From: Dictyobacter aurantiacus
GTDB taxonomy: Bacteria > Chloroflexota > Ktedonobacteria > Ktedonobacterales > Ktedonobacteraceae
DNA length: 64,000 nt
Direction of reading: 5' to 3'
Assembly (NCBI RefSeq): GCF_003967515.1
Contig: NZ_BIFQ01000001.1
Coordinates: 5,394,001 to 5,458,000, forward strand
Shown: positions 62,153 to 64,000 of the stretch, piece by piece
How the letters are laid out: each line of letters begins with the position of its first letter
How positions within the stretch are numbered: position 1 is the stretch's first letter
Translations under genes and position numbers: made by a program
The notes under the pieces: generated by a model
Databases searched by the model: none
What the model was told of the DNA's origin: nothing
What the model saw: only the letters and a program-made list of their open reading frames with translations

Positions 62153-63535
62153 ATGATAACAACGGAAGCTACCCCCATAGCGGTAAAGAAAGCTGTGTCC
62201 CGCAATCGGATATTCATCATTCAGCTTGTTGTGCTTCTGGGCCTGGGTGTGATCGTCGGCTATGCCTCGACCTTCTTCGCGGGCGCTTCGGCCGGCGCGT
62301 TCAACAGCAAGGCCATCAACACAGGTGATACGGCCTGGGTACTGACCTCGGCGGCCCTGGTAATGGTCATGACGCCGGCGGTTGGCTTTTTCTATGGTGG
62401 CATGGTGACCAGCAAGAACGTGGTCAGCGTGATCAAGCAGACGCTGTTGATCCTGGCGATCGTGAGTGTGCAGTGGGTATTCCTCGGATACAGCCTGGTG
62501 TTCGGCAACGATATTGGTGGTGTAATTGGTGGACTGAACTACGCGGGTCTGCGCGGTGTTGGTTACGCGCCCAGTGTCTACGCCCCCACCATTCCACACC
62601 TGGCCTTCATGATCTTCCAGGCCATGTTCGCCATCATCGCCCCCGCTCTGATCATCGGCTCCTTTGTTGAGCGCATCCGTTTCCGCACGCTGGTCATCTT
62701 CGTCCTGGCCTGGAGCACCCTGGTCTACGATCCCATCGCTCACTGGGTCTGGGGCACCGGTGGCTGGCTCCACAACCTGGGTGCCCTTGACTTCGCCGGT
62801 GGCACCGTCGTGCATATCAGCGCCGGATTCGCGGGCCTGGCCTCGGCCATCGTCATCGGCAAGCGCCGCAACATGCAGCAGGGTGAGCCCCTGGCCTCCA
62901 ACAACGTCCCCTTTGTTCTGCTGGGTGCTGGACTGCTCTGGTTCGGCTGGTTCGGCTTCAATGCCGGTAGCGCCCTGGCCGCCTCACCCCTGGCGGTGAG
63001 CGCATTCGTTGTTACCAATACGGCCGCCGCCGCCGCCGCCCTGACCTGGATGGCCCTGAGCTGGGCCGAGCACAAGAAACCCAGCGCCATGGCGACCGCG
63101 ACCGGAGCCGTCTGCGGCCTGGTTGCCATCACTCCGGCCAGTGGCTTTGTCGGACCCGTCGCCAGTATCGCCATCGGCATCGGCGCTGGCGTCGTTACCT
63201 ATGTCATGCTCTTCATTCGCAGCAAATGGATCCGCATCGACGACACCCTGGATGTCTGGGCGGCCCACGGCATGGGAGGCGTCACCGGCGCCATCCTGAC
63301 CGGACTCTTCGCCGAGAAAGCGATCAATAGCGCCGGCAGCAACGGCCTGCTCTTCGGCAATCCCGGCCAGCTCTGGACACAGATCCTGGCTGTCCTGGTC
63401 ACCATGACCTACTCCTTCGTCCTCACCTTCCTGCTGCTGAAGATCCTGGCTCCGCTCGGCCTGCGCGTCTCCGCCGCCGACGAAGAGAAAGGGTTGGATA
63501 TCGCCGTGCACGGCGAAGAGGGCTATCGCCTCTAA
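62153..63535 (+). CDS. amtB: Ammonium transporter
   Basis: 460 residues, Amt/MEP family with about eleven helices after a first N-terminal one (FIIQLVVLLGLGVIVGYAST). Family blocks are DTAWVLTSAALVMVMTPAVG, FFYGGMVTSKNVVSVIKQTL, VYDPIAHWVWGTGGWLHNLG, the pore His in LDFAGGTVVHISAGFAGLAS, GWFGFNAGSALAA and the second His in VWAAHGMGGVTGAILTGLFA. It brings ammonium across the membrane. No glnK gene lies next to it, which is unusual for bacterial amtB. A clear terminator follows. Confidence 0.96.
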   Translation: MITTEATPIAVKKAVSRNRIFIIQLVVLLGLGVIVGYASTFFAGASAGAFNSKAINTGDTAWVLTSAALVMVMTPAVGFFYGGMVTSKNVVSVIKQTLLILAIVSVQWVFLGYSLVFGNDIGGVIGGLNYAGLRGVGYAPSVYAPTIPHLAFMIFQAMFAIIAPALIIGSFVERIRFRTLVIFVLAWSTLVYDPIAHWVWGTGGWLHNLGALDFAGGTVVHISAGFAGLASAIVIGKRRNMQQGEPLASNNVPFVLLGAGLLWFGWFGFNAGSALAASPLAVSAFVVTNTAAAAAALTWMALSWAEHKKPSAMATATGAVCGLVAITPASGFVGPVASIAIGIGAGVVTYVMLFIRSKWIRIDDTLDVWAAHGMGGVTGAILTGLFAEKAINSAGSNGLLFGNPGQLWTQILAVLVTMTYSFVLTFLLLKILAPLGLRVSAADEEKGLDIAVHGEEGYRL

Positions 63536-63558
63536 CTACTATGTCGCCAGGTGACTCA

Positions 63559-63595
63559 ACGCGGGCGGGTGCATGCGCACCCACCCGCGTTTTTT
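63559..63595 (+). terminator. Intrinsic terminator of amtB
   Basis: ACGCGGGCGGGTGC, loop ATGC, GCACCCACCCGCGT, then six T. The stem is 14 bp with one mismatch. It begins 24 bp after the amtB stop. Confidence 0.92.
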
Positions 63596-63639
63596 ATATG
63601 CCACATGCCGAGGCATGCTCAAGTCTTCTTGCTCCCCTT

Positions 63640-63850
63640 TCTCCTCTCGCGCCGCCGCAGGCGGCACGAGAGGAGAAAAAAAGTTTTGTGGGGACTTGAG
63701 CATGCTCCCAGCATGCTCGCCCACACCCCGGCAGGAGGGCTAGCCGCCCTCCTGCACCTCCCGCATTGGGAGTGCAGAAGGCCAACCTTCTGCTTAATTT
63801 GACGCCTATGAGGGACACCCCACACCCCGGCAGGAGGGCTAGCCGCCCTC
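63640..63850. repeat. REP4-type repeats
   Basis: CTCTCGCGCCGCC...GGCGGCACGAGAG hairpin at 63645-63675, a GAGCATGC...GCATGCTC hairpin at 63698-63720, then two copies of CCCCGGCAGGAGGGCTAGCC with GCCCTCCTG. The second supplies the last codons and stop of the partial gene at 63839. Confidence 0.72.
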
Positions 63851-64000
63851 CTGTACTTCCCGTTTTATATCTTCGGTGGTGCGTGTGACCAGGGGTTGCA
63901 GATTCTGGAAGACCTCGCGCTGCAGGCTATGGTACGATGGGCTGGGGACCATGGTGACCAGCACCTGCGCATCTGTGATGGCGACGATGCTATGGGGGAC
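63839..64000 (-). CDS. Partial protein, C-terminal end only, possibly cupin-like
   Basis: Only the last 53 residues are in the window: VPHSIVAITDAQVLVTMVPS, then PSYHSLQREVFQNLQPLVTR and TTEDIKREVQEGG. The first part has the pattern of the last strands of a small cupin (PHxIxAxxDxxVLxT), which is a weak assignment. The final residues EVQEGG and the stop are encoded by a REP4 hairpin, so a repeat has been added to this gene's 3' end. Confidence 0.45.
   Translation of the reverse strand, partial: VPHSIVAITDAQVLVTMVPSPSYHSLQREVFQNLQPLVTRTTEDIKREVQEGG

Overview
The window looks like a piece of a large, repeat-rich chromosome of a Chloroflexota bacterium, most likely class Ktedonobacteria. This is an inference from gene style, with no marker gene in view: several ECF sigma factors with unusual partner proteins, luciferase-like F420-type oxidoreductases, WD40 and HEAT repeat proteins, single GNAT/HAD/APH genes scattered on both strands, and GC-rich intergenic DNA full of palindromic repeats. 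No rRNA, tRNA, phage or CRISPR array was seen.

Layout. 1-5.1 kb (mostly minus strand): a partial metallophosphoesterase, a hotdog thioesterase, a DUF3224 protein, an ADP-ribosylglycohydrolase followed 20 bp later by an AhpD/carboxymuconolactone-decarboxylase-like gene whose second active-site Cys codon is TGA, then a PLP amino-acid decarboxylase. 5.5-10.1 kb: a LysR regulator divergent from an isocitrate lyase-malate synthase pair (the complete glyoxylate shunt). 10.3-14.7 kb: an MFS exporter translationally coupled to an ECF sigma factor with a zinc-ribbon extension, then a YflT-like stress protein with a long disordered tail. 14.7-23.2 kb: palindromic repeat arrays, a second MFS, DUF202, a REP-associated transposase (RAYT1), a GT-C membrane glycosyltransferase, HAD, LLM oxidoreductase, GrpB and GNAT genes. 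23.3-24.2 kb: an array of MITE-like elements. 24.3-34.3 kb: erythromycin esterase-like lipoprotein, GNAT, orphan solute-binding lipoprotein, a WD40-fused anti-sigma factor with its ECF sigma, a second LLM oxidoreductase, a lactonase-like MBL protein, HAD, and a zinc-finger/membrane/lysozyme-like fusion. 34.4-36.9 kb: decaying genes. 37-46.2 kb: a 1064-residue HEAT protein, an ICMT-like methyltransferase, accA, GNAT, a PAS histidine kinase and a lone receiver protein. 46.5-51.5 kb: RraA-like protein, an intact IS4-family element inserted in a palindromic repeat, a second RAYT, and a GT-C glycosyltransferase. 51.8-60.7 kb: APH-like kinase, an ECF sigma/anti-sigma pair, a GT1 glycosyltransferase, and a KdpDE-like two-component set. 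60.7-64 kb: GC-rich repeat arrays and amtB with a clear terminator.

How it fits together. Three ECF sigma factors each have a different kind of partner: a coupled exporter, a membrane anti-sigma with an outside WD40 propeller, and a classical zf-HC2 anti-sigma. Two RAYT genes each sit against a different palindromic repeat family (REP1 and REP2), which suggests two separate REP/RAYT systems, and an IS has landed exactly in a REP2 hairpin. A third family is a ~206 bp element with terminal inverted repeats and a central hairpin that covaries between copies. The most notable single signal is the candidate selenocysteine codon at 2324-2326 (minus), followed by a hairpin matching the bacterial SECIS layout.
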